This document shows positions 1 through 10,762 of a stretch of 64,000 bases of DNA, one piece after another. The notes under the pieces are model-generated. The model did not search any database. It was not told the origin of the DNA and worked only from the letters and a program-made list of their open reading frames with translations. The position numbers and the translations under genes are program-made. This DNA comes from Piliocolobus tephrosceles (Eukaryota > Chordata > Mammalia > Primates > Cercopithecidae), in NCBI RefSeq assembly GCF_002776525.5, contig NC_045447.1, positions 24,898,909-24,962,908 on the forward strand. The letters are read 5' to 3'. Within the stretch, counting starts at the first letter, position 1; each line of letters opens with the position of its first letter.

Positions 1-39
1 TGAAGGGGTTCAGGTGAGTACCCAGAAAAATAAGCACAA

Positions 40-560
40 TAGATGCTTAAGATGGTAGGCTCTGGGCCAGGTGCAGTGGCTCACACTTGTAATCCCAGCA
101 CTTTGGGAGGCTGAGGTAGGTGGATCACTTGAGGTCAGGAGTTTGAGACCAGCTTGGCCAACATGGTGAAACCCCGTCTCTACTAAAAATACGAAAAATT
201 AGCTGGGTGTGGGGGCATGTGCTTGTAATCCCAGCCACTTGCGAGGCTGAGGCAGGAGAATCACTTGCGCCTGGGAGGTGGAGGTTGCAGTGAGCCCAGA
301 TTGCTCCATTGCACTCCAGCCTCTGGCAAAAAAAAAAAAAAAAAAGTAGGCTCTGGAGGCAGACTGCCCGGGTTCAATCCTGGCTCTGCCATTTACTCTC
401 TTTAACTTTATCTGAAGTAACTAAACCTTTCTGAGCCTCAGTTTCCTCATCTGTAAAATGGGAATAGATTGAAACCTATTTCTCAGGATGGCTGGAAAGG
501 TGGAATGAGATCCTGCACATGTGGCTCAGCAAACAGAGTTCAGTGGTCAATGAGAGCTTT
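40..560 (+). repeat. MIR SINE interrupted by an Alu
   Basis: MIR-type sequence (tggctctgccatttactc, then cctcagtttcctcatctg) runs before and after the Alu at 66-345. The Alu target duplication gtaggctctgg is itself MIR sequence. Confidence 0.7.
66..345 (+). mobile_element. Alu SINE (older S/J type)
   Basis: Full left arm and most of the right arm are present, with an A tail. The end of the right arm is shortened. Target-site duplications gtaggctctgg lie at 55-65 and 346-356. Confidence 0.92.
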
Positions 561-1144
561 GAGAAAATGGCCCACGCCATCCAGAGGCAACAGGGGAACC
601 ACTGCGGGAGTTCCAAGAAGGGAGTGGTCATCAGAAATAAAGGTGGTGTTTGCTCTTAGACATGAATGGAGGAGTTTACAAAGGAGGACAGCCAGAGCAA
701 AACCGCAGAGGCTGGGGGGCTCAGGAGGTTGGGGAAGGGAGCAGGCTGCCTAGGTCAACTGCCTCATTCTGGTCCCAGGCTGCACGGTCCCATGGGCTAG
801 CAGCATCTGTGATATCTATGTGATCCCCTGGGGGCACGTGCTTCATGAAGGCTCTGAAGCCAGGAAGAAATGCCGCTTCAGATGGCAGATTCCAGAGCCC
901 TGGGCCCAGAGAGCACAGGGCCAGGTCTGGAGGGAACTAAGGCTTGGGTAATTGCATAACCAGAACCATTCGCTGGGCTCAGAGCTAAAAATATGCCCCA
1001 GGCAGCTATCTCTGCCAGGGCCTCACCAGGCACCCAGCGTGGGAAAGGCTGATTCAGCCTGGGCACAGATGCCGGGTGCTGTTGGTCCCAGCCCTCTAAG
1101 GGAAGCAGGTAGGTCTCCCCCTAAGGGGATCTCCAAGGGTTCCA

Positions 1145-1320
1145 GCATATGGGTAAGAGCCTGGGTTCCAGTCCTGGTTTTACCGTTTCCTACTCAGTTT
1201 CCTCATCTCTAAAACGAGAATGATCACACTGCCCCATGGGAGCTTGGGGTGGGCGTGAGAGGTCAAATAAGGCAGCATAAAAGAAGGTGCCAGGACATCA
1301 CATAGGAGCTATTTTATTTT
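1145..1320 (+). repeat. MIR SINE
   Basis: Diverged MIR words are visible: agcctgggttccagtcctgg and ctcagtttcctcatctctaaaa. Confidence 0.6.
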
Positions 1321-1832
1321 CCCTCTGGGGCTTGGGCTAGCTCAGCAGGGAACTGCAGCCTGCCAAGCCCGGCCTCTCTCCAGCAGGAGGAACTCAACTC
1401 CTCCCTGGCACGGCCCCTCCAGGTACCTATGTCCGCATCCCTACCCCAGGAGAGCCCTGCAGAAACAGGAAGAGGGATGCAAGGGCTATATTTCCCCAAG
1501 TCAGCTTTTTTCCTGGACAAACACTGAAGCCCATCAGCCGAGGGGATGTGATCTTCAGGTTTCCCCACCTTCCCCACCCCAGGCTGCAAAGGGTGATATC
1601 CCCAATGGACAACTGAGACCTACAAGAGGTCATTGCTGTTCCATGCCATATCTGTCCATAGAGCATGCCTGAGAGCCCTAAGTCCACTCCAAATGGATAA
1701 AGCAAAATATGGGTGCCAGAGATGGGGAGGGAAGAACCTGAGGACACACAGCAAACCTGAGACCTCGGGGGCAGTGAGACGCAGGCCAAAAGAGCCAACC
1801 AGAGTTCCAAAGGACAGTATGAGATAACTCAC

Positions 1833-1886
1833 CCGAGGCCCACGTGCACCAGGGATTCCAGGTAGCCCAGGCAGCCCAGGGGGACC
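1833..1886 (-). CDS. COL27A1: COL27A1 exon 4 (54-nt collagen exon, residues 637-654)
   Basis: The exon is exactly 54 nt, the ancestral fibrillar-collagen exon size, and encodes six uninterrupted triplets: GPPGLPGLPGIPGARGPR. It lies between acceptor CCTTAG (AG at 1888-1887) and donor GTGAGT (from 1832). Both boundaries are phase 0, and it continues directly from GLP at the end of exon 3, matching the human protein from memory. The exon is invisible to a length-filtered ORF scan. The next exon, expected to begin GPPGPYGNPG, is not present in bases 1-1832, so intron 4 crosses the left edge. Confidence 0.95.
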
Positions 1887-2419
1887 CTAAGGAAAAAACA
1901 AGACAGACAGCATTAGACAGTGCTCACTGGCAGCAGAGAATGGGCTCAAGCAGTCATTCAACAATCCCGCCTGCAGCTGTGGGCATGCATAGTCCACGGC
2001 TCAGAGGAGGAGTGCCCTGGGGTCCCTTCCCTGAGAAACTCATGCTCTTTGGAGCTTCTGGGCTTTGGTAGCTACTATTCAGTCACCGAAGCCCTCATCA
2101 TTTTATCACCCAGCTAACTTAGGGTGTCACCTCCTCCAGAAAGCCTTCCCCCAGTTGGAAAAAGTCCCTTCTTTTCCTCTATTTTAAAGACCACTATCTT
2201 ACTTGGGGAATTATCTGCTTAGAAGCCTGTCTCTCCCATCAGATGACGGTCTCCTCAAAGGAACTAAGGGGATATGAGTCATCTTTCTATCCCCAGGGCT
2301 CAGTCAAACATTTCATAAAATAAAACAGAAACCTCAGAGCTCAGCCAAATTCTCTGCAGAATCAGAACAGAGAAGGGACTTGGCCAAGGTCACACGAAGT
2401 ATCTCTGCCCCACAAAGAG

Positions 2420-2640
2420 GCGGCACAGCACACAGAGCACGGTGTGGGTTTTTGAATCAGATGCGCCTGGGTTCAGATCCCTGTCACTGACAAAACGCGC
2501 AAGTCTTTAGCCAGCTTATGCCCATACAAACGGAGGCAATAAAACACTCCCCATGGGATTCCAAGGATGACATGAGAGATGATAAATGTGTAGCACAGTG
2601 CCTGGTACGTAACCGGCACTCAAATGTGCTATCTGTTCCC
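2420..2640 (+). repeat. MIR SINE
   Basis: It contains cgcctgggttcagatccctg and, at the 3' end, gtagcacagtgcctggtacg, in MIR order. Confidence 0.65.
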
Positions 2641-2924
2641 ATGGCCACAGCATGGTCCAGCCTTCATCACCACTCCCCAAGAACCTGCAGCAGCCCCCTC
2701 AGTGGTCTCCCTGCCTCTACTCTCTCCTCCACTCCCTCCCTTCTGCAGTCCTCCTCCACACAGCCTCATTCACCTTCCAAAAGCCCTCCCCTGCTCAACA
2801 TTTAAGAGCTCCCCATTTCCCACAAGTGAAAGACCTAACGCTGAAGCTCAGCATTTAAGGAACATCTGTGTATCTTCATCTCTTTTCTCTTTACACAGGA
2901 AGGGAGGCAGCCGAGCAGACTTAC

Positions 2925-3115
2925 TAAACCATGAGCTGGTCTTTGTTCAAATCCTGTCTTTACCACTTAATAACTGCAGACTTCCTGCAATTCCTCCCAC
3001 TTATCTGAGTCTCAGATGCTCCCTGTTAAGATGGGTCCAACAACTACTGTTGCATCTACCTCGAAGGAGTAAATGAGGATTAACTAAGCGCCTGATGTGA
3101 AGAACTGTGCCTGAG
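2925..3115 (+). repeat. MIR SINE
   Basis: It contains tcaaatcctgtctttaccac, then a diverged tctgagtctcag segment and aggagtaaatgaggatta in MIR order. Confidence 0.6.
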
Positions 3116-3574
3116 GCCTTCAAAGGAAGCCAGGCTTTCGAGGATGTGTGAGGCCTGGGGAATTCATTTGTTTCAAATAACCATCAACGAGATTCCAGGT
3201 TTCCTGCCCAGAGTTAAAATCGGTGTTGAAAACCCAGTCCGGTTTGGCTGGTAATTAATCCAGATCTCATGCTGGGCAGCCTCGGCTCACAGTTCTGGCC
3301 TGTGAACACCACGTGCTTGCTCGTCCATGAATAAAAATCAGAGGAGAGATCCAGACAGGCAGATATGGGTACCAAGGTCACTGGGCAACAGCCCTGAGCA
3401 GAAAGAGGAGGGACTGTTTTGTGACCTCGGGCAAGTCCCAGCTACCTCTGAGCATCTGGGGACCTCTGGCCAAATTGTCGGCAGAGCTCAATGGCCGGGT
3501 AGAGGAGTTGTCTGGTTTTGCAGGCTGTGGACTCTGGGTGCCAGTCTTACCTACTTCTCCTCTCCAGCTGTCTC

Positions 3575-3820
3575 TGGGCAATAGAGTATGGTGTAACGCC
3601 AAGGGCCGGGGTTCACATAGGGCACTCCCCCCCCCACCACTTACTAGCTGGGTGGCTTTGAGCAAAGCTATTTCCAGGCTCCAAGCCTTTGTTTCTATTG
3701 CTGTAAAATGAGGTTAATAATAGCACCTAGCCGACAGATAATCTATAACAAGTGCTAATCCTGGTGTCTGGCACCCAGTTAATGCTCAAAAAAATGTTAG
3801 CTGTTATTTCTGTTAAGCAA
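3575..3820 (+). repeat. MIR SINE
   Basis: It contains ccaccacttactagctgggt, then gtaaaatgaggttaataata and tctggcacccagttaatgct, matching the MIR 3' half. Confidence 0.7.
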
Positions 3821-3984
3821 GCTTCTGGAACGTCCTCAACTCAAAATTTTAAGCCACCCTCCTTCACGTCTGTTTCTAGGGGACAGTAAGAGATGTCCCT
3901 TCTTAGGAGGCCCTCCTTGACCCAACTGTCCCAGGTGGACCCAGAATTAAAGAAAAAGCACGGGGCTGAGACGAAGCACACTGT

Positions 3985-4140
3985 AGGTACACCATACCAT
4001 TTCAACAGATAGGAAGCCAGAGGGAGGTTCAGAGAGGCAAAGTGACTTGCCCAGTACCACACAGCTAACAAGAAGCAGAGCCTGGATTCAAACCCAGGAC
4101 CACTGGAACTGTTCTCCTACCCTGGGCAGCTGCCACACAA
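3985..4140 (-). repeat. MIR SINE
   Basis: Reverse MIR words are clear: cagagaggcaaagtgacttg, cacacagctaacaag and gattcaaacccagg. Confidence 0.7.
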
Positions 4141-5194
4141 TCCTGGTCAAGTGTGACTCTAGCTAGGTATGTGGCCTTGAGTAAGTCCCTTCCCTTCTAT
4201 GGGCATCTGTGAAGTAAAGATCCTGGAACCTTCCTGGCACTGGCATTTCCTGAGTTGCGGAGAGCCAAGGTGGGGGTAATTTACTCTGCTACGTTATCAG
4301 GTGAAGAGGAAAAGCAAGATTCTTCCCATGTCACAGAGGAGAAGGCCAAGGCCCAGCGGGGTGAAGGGCTTGTCCAGGACTCTGGGGAGGAACAGGCTCC
4401 GTGGGTGCAGCTCCTTCACGGACCCTGGTGGGGCTGCAGCTGCAGAGGCCTGGACACTGCCTCTTGGCATGTCTTCTGCCCCAGAAATAGGGGCATCCAG
4501 GATAGAGTCTGACCTCATCCACCACATCTGCAGAGCAGACTCTGAGTGCCACTCAGGACCCAGGGTCCAGCCTGGTGATGTCAGCCCCCAGGCCGACTCC
4601 TTGACGGGCCGGCCCCAGCTTCAGGTCTGGCCAATCCCTTCACTCCAGACCTTCAACCTGGGTGGGGACCGCCAGCTGCCCAGTGCTAGCCATGGGCTGG
4701 ACCCTCCCCTACTCAGTGCCCACTTTGTTCGTGGCAGGCATGGGTGGGTGCCCCCGGCCCCTCTCCCCTGATCCGAGACCCTGCCTGTTCTCTCTGCAGT
4801 GGAAAAACGCTGCCATTTCTTTCCAGGGCCTGAAGCCTGAGCGGGTGACTCTGGGATGATTCACGAGGCCGGGGTGGGATTTTCCACTTCACGCTGCAAA
4901 CAACGGGGCCTCTGAGAGGGCCCGGAGATGAGGGGGAGCAGAGCGGGGGCTCAGGCCTGCCTGGGGGAGGTGGAGGAGGCCTGGGCTCCAGGCGCACGCA
5001 AACAGAGCCGTGGAAACAGCCAAGCAGACCCCTCAGGGCTTCCCCCAAGGGTCGTGGCCTCTGACAGCCAGATCTAGGGGAACCCCATCCTACGGAACAA
5101 GTCCACCCTTGTGTCCAGCTACAAGAGCCTCTGCCTGCCAAGCCCTGCAGAAAGAAACCAGCGCTAGCTGGCATGGCCCCTGGCAGTAAGTGAG

Positions 5195-5345
5195 AGGTTT
5201 TACAGGCCTGGGGTTTAGGAGACCAAAGTCCGAACCTAGGTGTGCGGCTAACTACCGTGTGACCCTGAGCAACGTCCTTTTGATCTCTACGCCTCGACTC
5301 TGTGTCTGTAACCTGTTGGGGGTAGTTAGGGAGCCTCAAAGGGCT
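5195..5345 (+). repeat. MIR SINE (diverged)
   Basis: It contains tgtgaccctgagcaacgtcc with flanking MIR-like text. Divergence is high. Confidence 0.5.
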
Positions 5346-5454
5346 CTCCCATCTCTGATTATCTGAGCTCATGATTATTCCTAAGAATTCCCACAGGGCA
5401 CCCAGACCTCCCCAGCCTCTGTCCTAGGAAGGACCTGCTGGAACAGAGCTTCTC

Positions 5455-5570
5455 GGCATCAATACAGCTTTGTATGGCTCTGAGTGAGTTACTTCATCTC
5501 CCTGGGCCTCCAGGCCTCAGTTTGTCCAGCTGTGAAATGGGAATGTAATACCCATATTCTGAGATGGCAT
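5455..5570 (+). repeat. MIR fragment
   Basis: The fragment includes gcctcagtttgtccagctgt followed by gaaatgggaatgtaat. Confidence 0.5.
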
Positions 5571-6149
5571 GTGCATGCTGGTTCTTCTCCATTTACTCCC
5601 CAGATCCATGCTGTGCCCTGGGAAGCTGACTTCTACAGATTATACCCCTGCCTTCCTTGACCTCTAGCTTCCAGCTGGGTTTGGCCAATGGGAGACCCCA
5701 GAAAGAGAGTGCACAGAAGGGAGGACAGGCTATTTCTGTCCCTGTGCTCTCTCTGCTGTGCTATAATTTGGCTGTAGCTGTGTCCTCCCATGGCCCCTGC
5801 TTCTGTGGGGAGACCCCTGCTCAAGGTTTTAACTCTCACTAGGTTCTGGGAACACCTTTCCCTGGGACCGTCTGGTCTGGCTTAAAAAAAAATGGGGGCA
5901 GTCCTCCCCTAAACCCCCTCCTGTCTAGCTGACATGTGTCATGACACTCTTATCCATTCAGGCTCCCAAGCTGTCCCTGCTCCACCAACTAGCCCCAGGT
6001 TAATATTTTCATAGCACAGTTCTCCAAGCCAATGTGAGACTATGTCCAGACCCTCCCAGTTCTCTCAGTGCACCGAAGTCCCCACCTCGACACCCACCAT
6101 CAGTCCACAATCACAGCCACGACAATCTACCAGGACCCAGGTTTCATAT

Positions 6150-6300
6150 GTGCTTTACCTCCCGCATCTCACTGAATCCATGTAACGACCCTGGAAAGGT
6201 AGGTGGCACCGTATCCCCATTTTATAGAGGCAGAAACTGAGGCTTAGAGAGGTTAAGTGATTTGCCAAAGGTCGCACGGCACCAGGCATCTAGAAGACAT
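6150..6300 (-). repeat. MIR SINE
   Basis: Reverse MIR core is seen: cccattttatagaggcagaa and gagaggttaagtgatttgcc. Confidence 0.65.
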
Positions 6301-7065
6301 TCAGTTAACAATTGTGCAAAGACTGAATGGATGGCTGGATAAGGGAATGGTTCAAACCCAGGTCGTCCCAAATCCAAAGACTACGTGCTTTTGCAGTCCA
6401 CATGTCAGGTCTCCTCATCTGCCTGACAGCAGAGTTCTGGGTAACCTCAAGGAGCCCCGTCTGGGAGTCAGGACGACCTGCATTTCATAAGGATCAAATT
6501 CTTTCGTTCATTTCACAGATAGATAGTCACAGAGCACGTGCTGTGGGCCAGGCCCTTAGCTGGGTCTTCCCGACAGGACATTTGCAAAAAGTGCAAGCGT
6601 GGGCAAATGCCAGTGGCCTGATCGTGAATAAATAAGGCCTTGACTCGCCTCCTCTCAGGCGTGGGGCTTCTGTGCAGCTTCTGTGCAGCGCTGTGAACCG
6701 CGGCCTCCCCGCCCCAACTCACCCAGGGCCAAGCTCAGTTTTTCCATGCTCCCCCCTCCTGGGGCTCCCACAGAGCTCCCTCACTCAGCAGCTACAACTC
6801 CTGGCAGGCCTGGGCCCAGAACTCTGTCTCAGCCTCTGCCAGTTGCTCTCGTGCCCTGAACCCCGAGGAACAGGTTTGCACATGCAAACACAGCCACTGC
6901 ACCTCTCTAAAACACTGAAAGGCCCCACAGTCATGTCTAAGGGGAGAGCTGTCCCAACACTCTATTTCAGTAGGAGACTGAGCACTGGGGAGAGGAAAGA
7001 ATTTCCCCAAAGTCACTCAGCAAAACTAGGTAAGATGGCCCAACTTACTTCATTTCTACTCCAGC

Positions 7066-7340
7066 TTTTTTTGAGACAGAGTCTCACTGTTGCCCAGGCT
7101 GGAGTGCAGTGGCATGATCTCGGCTCACCACAACCTTCACTTCCCAAGTTCAAGGGATTCTCCTAACTCAGCCTCCCAAGTAACTAGGATTACAGATGTG
7201 TGCCACCATGCCTGGCTAATTTCTATATTTTTGGTAAAGACAGGGTTTCACCATGTTGGTGAACTCCTCGCCTCAAGTGATCCACCTGCCTTGGCCTCCC
7301 AAAGTGCTGTGATTACAGGTGTAAGCCACCACGCCCAGCC
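7066..7340 (-). mobile_element. Alu SINE
   Basis: Near full-length reverse Alu starting with a short T run (tttttttgagacagagtctc) and ending ccaccacgcccagcc. It is moderately diverged. Confidence 0.92.
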
Positions 7341-7374
7341 TCGACTACAGCTTTATATGCAAATAAAATTTACG

Positions 7375-7510
7375 CACATTTTCAGGCCACTCTCCCCACC
7401 AGAGGTGGGAGCTATTACCATCTTATGTTCTACAGAAACAGGCTCAGCATGGATCAGTCAGAGCTAAAAGGGGTGGAGCCAGGATTTGAACCCAAGTTTG
7501 CATGTCCCCA
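7375..7510 (-). repeat. MIR SINE fragment
   Basis: Reverse MIR text includes ggagccaggatttgaaccca. Confidence 0.55.
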
Positions 7511-8118
7511 GATGGGGGACAATTAAGCTCTTCTCCCAGGCAGCTGGAGCTTCTGCTCTGCTGGGCTTAGATCCTGGATGTATATGGGGGTCAAGGGAAG
7601 ACAGCAGAGGCCAGAAAGAATGAGAGTTCATTTTATCACCATTCAAAGATGCCTCTTCCATTACATTATTCTGGTATCTGGTGAAGAAGTGACCAGGTTG
7701 CCATCTGCTACACAGTGGACAAAGATTCTACCTGGTTCCTCCTGGAGTAAGTCTATGTACCACGCTGGGGGAGGGTGGGGACAGGGGATAGCACGGGGCC
7801 TGAGGCAGGGATGTCACCTGGGCAGGTTGGTGTCTTCCCCCTGTCCTCAGAAGTCAGGGCTGAAAGAGCAGAAAGAGCCTCGGCCCTGGCCAGAAGTCAG
7901 GCACCACAAGTTGCATCCCACCTCCTTCAGGAACATGCTGGGTGCCTTTGGCTGGGTCCTTTATCACTTTCTAGCCCCTGTTGGATCATCTGTGGGGCAG
8001 GGGTGAACACACACAGACTGCCCTCCTCAACCAGTTTCCATGAGGTCCTAAAGGAGACACCATGCCTGTGGAAGTAGCTCATAAACTTGATGGGTTATCG
8101 AATCAGAAGATTCTTTAG

Positions 8119-8437
8119 GCCAGGCACAGTGGCTTAAGCCTGTCATTCTAGTGCTCTCAGAGGCTGAGGCAGGAGGATCGTTTGAGGCCAGGAGTTTAAG
8201 ACCAGCCTGGACAACATAGTGAGACCCAGACTCTACAAAAAAGTGAAAAAAATAGCTGGACATGATGGCATGCGCCTGTAGTCCCAGTTACCTGGGAGGC
8301 TGAGGCAGGAGGATGGATTGAGCCCGGGAGTTTAAGAATGCAGTGACTTGTGATCGCACCACTGCACACCACCCTGGGTGACAGAGTGAGACCCTGTCGC
8401 AAAAAAAAAAAAAGAAAGAAAGAAAGAAACAAAGAAA
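8119..8437 (+). mobile_element. Alu SINE (old, J-like) with GAAA-rich tail
   Basis: Diverged Alu (ggccaggcacagtggcttaa) with an A tail grading into (GAAA)n. Target duplications aagattctttag lie at 8107-8118 and 8438-8449. Confidence 0.92.
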
Positions 8438-8564
8438 AAGATTCTTTAGATTTTGAGTCCTTCCTTTGAGACCAGGGACAGGGACAGTAGTGACTCTTGT
8501 CTGAAGCCCCCAGTCCCCCAGATCTGAGTCCCAGAGCCTCAGAGTGGACACTCAGGGCAGTGGG

Positions 8565-8710
8565 ATGGAATGTGCTAGTCTTGGAGTCTAGAGTCTGGAA
8601 TGTAAACTTCAGCTCTGCCTCCTCCATGTTGCGTGGCCTTGGGCAGGTCCTGGCCCTCTCTGAGCACAATTTTCTCATCTGCCCAATGAGGAACGTCGAA
8701 CTAATCATCC
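8565..8710 (+). repeat. MIR SINE
   Basis: It contains gttgcgtggccttgggcagg and ctctctgagcacaattttct, the MIR core and 3' segment. Confidence 0.6.
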
Positions 8711-9907
8711 CCAAGCATCCACTGACTGACCAGGTTCACTTCAGTGCCTCCTCTTTTTCAAAGAGATTTGGCAGGAGGCCTCACTTCCTGCTAACCCAGA
8801 GCCCCGAGCCCCAGGAAAAAGTATTTGACTCGGACATACAGAAGACCCAAGATTCTATAGAATCTGCCCTGGGCCAGCTCCTCTCCTCTCTCCACACCAC
8901 ACACATTCTTGGGAGGGAGGGCTGGCCTCCTCCTCACGGCTAGGTTGTGCTGTGTGGCCAGAGTTGAGACCACGGACCTCACCATGTCCTGTCAGGAGGG
9001 GACAATTCCCCTTTTGACCTCACCACCATTGAGCCCAGCACACACACAGCGTGGGAAGCTGAGCTGTCAGGGCCCCAAGGCACCTGGTGCCAGAGTTGGC
9101 CTGGGTTGGCTGGAGAGGTGAAAAGGGTTCCTCGTTCTTTCCACAAGAAAGTGGTGGCTCCCAACTCTCTACGCTGCCAATTTCAGAACACAGAACTTGA
9201 GCAGAACGTTGACATAATTGCAAAGCAATGCATACAGTTTCCATAAGTTCGACAATATGGTTATAATAAAGGCGGACTCTCAGTCCCCTTGGAGACAGGC
9301 TGGATAAATATTATTCCTAATGATTATTAAAACTCATTAAGTGTGTTTGGAAGGCCTGGGAATTCCCAGCATCTGCCACTGTCTCCGCATTGCAGGGAGC
9401 CCTAACCTCAAACACAGAGCCCAGTGGGAGAGCCGGCTTCAGGAAGGAGAAAGAGAGGCCACCACACGGTGGTCGTCTCCAAGGCGAGAGAACAGAGCAG
9501 AGTCCTGAGGCTTGTGGAAACGCCATCCCATCATTCCCCACCCAGAGGAATTGGCCTCCAGCTGTGGGAAGGTCGTTGCCCTGGAGACGGTCCCAGACAA
9601 GCCAGAGATATCGACCCTGAGACCATCCTGCAAGTTGTGTTCTTTCTTCTCCCTTCCTCTTCCTTCTGGCCCACGCTGATCTTCTGCACCCCAAACTCCT
9701 ACCGGGGGTTACAAATCAAACCCCTGCAGGCGCTGGGTAGGCAGGTAACATAAACAGGTGAAAGGACTGGTTGGAAGATTCAGTCAGGAGAAGTGGGGAC
9801 CAGCACAGACAAGAACAGACTTGTTCTAATGGGGTGGCTCTAGTGCCATTGCATCTCCCACTTTCCAAGAGAAGCTGGTTGCTGAGTCTTTTTATAAGAA
9901 ATCTCTC

Positions 9908-10211
9908 GGGCCGGGCGCGGTGGCTCAAGCCTGTAATCCCAGCACTTTGGGAGGCCGAGACGGGCGGATCACGAGGTCAGGAGATCGAGACCATCCTGGC
10001 TAACACGGTGAAACCCCGTCTCTACTAAAAATACAAAAAACTAGCCGGGCGAGGTGGCGGGCGCCTGTAGTCCCAGCTACTCCGGAGGCTGAGGCAGGAG
10101 AATGGCGTAAACCCGGGAGGCGGAGCTTGCAGTGAGCTGAGATCTGGCCACTGCACTCCAGCTCGGGTGACAGAGCAAGACTCCGTCTCAAAAAAAAAAA
10201 AAAAAAAAAAA
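9908..10211 (+). mobile_element. Young AluY, Old World monkey type
   Basis: Nearly undamaged full-length Alu with aaaaactagccgggcgagg and gagatctggccactgcactc variants and a long pure A tail. The perfect 12-bp target duplication aagaaatctctc lies at 9896-9907 and 10212-10223. It is the best lineage marker in the window. Confidence 0.95.
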
Positions 10212-10762
10212 AAGAAATCTCTCACATTTTTCAAATGTTAGTAACTTATTGGATTTTTAAAAAAGGACACTGCACGTGCCAAACAAAACACATCCAGAGC
10301 TCCCCATGTGTGACCTTTGTCTGCAACTCTCAGACAAGCTGATGGCCAGAAGGACCCCTGCTCCATGAGCTGGGAGAGCGGGGCTTTGGAAGCTGCTTAC
10401 TCACTGCATGATCTGGGGCCAGATAGCTACGGGCTTTCCTTAAGCTGTTCGACCTTTGCAGCTGGGTTAGCAAAGAATGGGCTTGGACCTGGGCCAACCA
10501 AAGCCCAGGGGTGCTCTTCACTTGGGGTTAACCACCAGACTTAAGTCTGTCCCAGTGGATCACGAATCTGGAGCAGAGTAGGCAATGATGCATTTAGCAG
10601 AGCCAGAGGAGCCAGGGGCTTGGCTGGAGCCGAGGATGTGCCCATAACCAGCTCCCTGCTCTAAGCTGCTCCTTTTCCTTCTTTACCAGGGGCAACCACT
10701 TGACCAATGCCCCAGTCCCCCACTGGAGCTCCACGCAGCATGCAGACCCCACTCAGTCTTAC

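Larger units (their letters stand above)
1..1832 (-). other. COL27A1: COL27A1 intron 4 (partial)
   Basis: Intron 4 begins at the GTGAGT donor (1832) and runs off the left edge. It holds a MIR interrupted by an Alu (40-560), a second MIR near 1145-1320, and otherwise unremarkable unique sequence. No further collagen exon was found on the minus strand. Confidence 0.85.
1887..10762 (-). other. COL27A1: COL27A1 intron 3
   Basis: This 8.9-kb intron contains three Alus (7066-7340, 8119-8437, 9908-10211) and roughly nine MIR fossils. The remainder, notably about 4140-5190 (moderately GC-rich), 5570-6140, 6300-7060 and 8710-9890, shows no gene, RNA or repeat that I can name. Confidence 0.88.

Noticed and set aside
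10661..10762. Continuation of the exon-3 frame beyond the GLP codon triplet
   Set aside because: A GTAAGA donor at 10762 and loss of the Gly-X-Y pattern afterwards show that this is intron read-through.
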